From assembly GCA_021286765.1 (NCBI GenBank), contig JAJTBS010000002.1, positions 124,001 through 188,000 on the forward strand: a stretch of DNA of 64,000 nt, written 5' to 3'. The notes below the pieces were generated by a model that was given only the letters and a program-made list of their open reading frames with translations, was not told the DNA's origin and ran no database searches. A program made the translations under genes and the position numbers. How positions within the stretch are numbered: position 1 is the stretch's first letter; every line of letters starts with the position of its first letter. This document shows, in pieces, positions 63,487-64,000 of the stretch. This DNA comes from Holophagaceae bacterium. GTDB taxonomy: Bacteria > Acidobacteriota > Holophagae > Holophagales > Holophagaceae.

Positions 63487-64000
63487 CTATTTGGAAGGTT
63501 GCGATTTCTGGCTGGCCACGGTCTGGTCGTTGATGACGTTCCCCGGCGTGGCGGGCTTCTTCGGTGCGGTGGCGGCGTAGGCCTTGCCCGTGTGGTGGTA
63601 GGTGAGATACTCGCCGAAGAAGACGGCCATGAGGTCCGCGCGCGTCTTGAAGTAGGCGAAGCCGTGTTCGTCGCCCTCCTTCAGGTTGACGGCCACGCCC
63701 GGCAGGTCCTTCAAGGCCAGGGCGTTCTCGTAGGCATCCTTGTCGCCCGTGGAGGCCAGCACCAGGGTCGAGGCCTTGCCTCGCAGGGTGGCGCCCTTGA
63801 GCCGCTCCCGGGCGCCGTCACCAAAGGCCCCCGTGCCGGCGGCGCTCAGGCTGAGCACAGCCACGGGCTTCACCTCAGGGGCGGCCAGCAGCACGGAAAA
63901 GGCGCCCACGCTGGAGCCCGCGAGGCCGATGCGGCGGCCGTCCACGCCAGGCTGTTTGCGCAACCAGACGGCAGCCTGAGCCAGGTCGGCGGGGATCTGG
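63487..64000 (-). CDS. Alpha/beta hydrolase, dienelactone-hydrolase-like (5' part outside window)
   Basis: 171 codons visible; the N-terminus lies beyond 64000. GLAGSSVGAFSVLLAA is the nucleophile elbow, VLASTGDKDAYE the acidic site and EGDEHGFAYF the catalytic His. A C-terminal tail of about 35 residues (ATAPKKPATPG...) extends past the fold. Probably exported like its relatives, but the N-terminus is not visible. Confidence 0.8.
   Translation of the reverse strand, partial: QIPADLAQAAVWLRKQPGVDGRRIGLAGSSVGAFSVLLAAPEVKPVAVLSLSAAGTGAFGDGARERLKGATLRGKASTLVLASTGDKDAYENALALKDLPGVAVNLKEGDEHGFAYFKTRADLMAVFFGEYLTYHHTGKAYAATAPKKPATPGNVINDQTVASQKSQPSK

Overview
This is a high-GC bacterial chromosome segment with no tRNA, rRNA, CRISPR or insertion sequence that I could find. 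Gene style (compact operons with ATGA/GTGA overlaps, GTG/TTG starts, glycine-rich lipoproteins, ArsM/ArsP cassette, RamB-type regulator beside aceA) fits an acidobacterium of the Holophaga/Geothrix kind. That placement is inference; no rRNA is present to test it.

Region 1 (1-15 kb) is the most unusual part. Two minus-strand operons each start at a near-identical sigma-54 (-24/-12) promoter (7267-7282 and 11606-11621), and a cytoplasmic PAS histidine kinase plus NtrC-type sigma-54 activator sits directly upstream (11743-14989). The operons encode four CYTH/triphosphate-tunnel-like proteins (one canonical, two divergent mutual paralogues, one exported), an exported family I pyrophosphatase, a histidine phosphatase, an S1/P1-type Zn phosphodiesterase, an OprO/P-like porin, an SLC13-type anion transporter, an MgtC/DUF4010 membrane protein, an exported protein with a Lys/Ala-rich tail and small membrane proteins. 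I read this as an inducible uptake and hydrolysis system for a phosphate-containing anion (pyro-, tri- or polyphosphate, or organophosphate); the substrate is not proven by sequence.

Region 2 (15-27.4 kb) is mostly housekeeping: rplS-trmD-exoD-rlmN, a 7TM protein with a cysteine signature usually found on sensor kinases, a ThiE-like protein with an aldo/keto reductase, bamD with an alpha/beta hydrolase, a prfB without the programmed frameshift, fba, rpsR-rpsF.

Region 3 (27.5-33 kb) holds two large surface lipoproteins. One has BACON-like repeats and a propeller-like half; the other carries calcium repeats and a region resembling anthrax protective antigen/clostridial binary toxin B.

Region 4 (33.6-42.4 kb): pth, rplY, ppk1 (polyphosphate kinase), a DUF2846 protein, an Mrp/ApbC ATPase, a thioesterase, a TrkA-N potassium channel and an M28 peptidase.

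Region 5 (42.4-47.9 kb) is a complete plus-strand arsenic cassette: arsR, Cys-rich protein, ACR3, ArsN-like GNAT, ArsC, second arsR, ArsM, ArsP and a CxxC mini-thioredoxin. It can handle arsenate, arsenite and methylated arsenicals.

Region 6 (47.9-64 kb): a TyrA-chorismate mutase fusion, an oxidative-stress block (sodB, dps, DUF3501-like, rubrerythrin), a class A beta-lactamase, small conserved genes, folE, two Ala-rich unknowns, purM with an acyltransferase, and the divergent RamB-like regulator/aceA pair with inverted repeats between them. The window ends inside an alpha/beta hydrolase gene.
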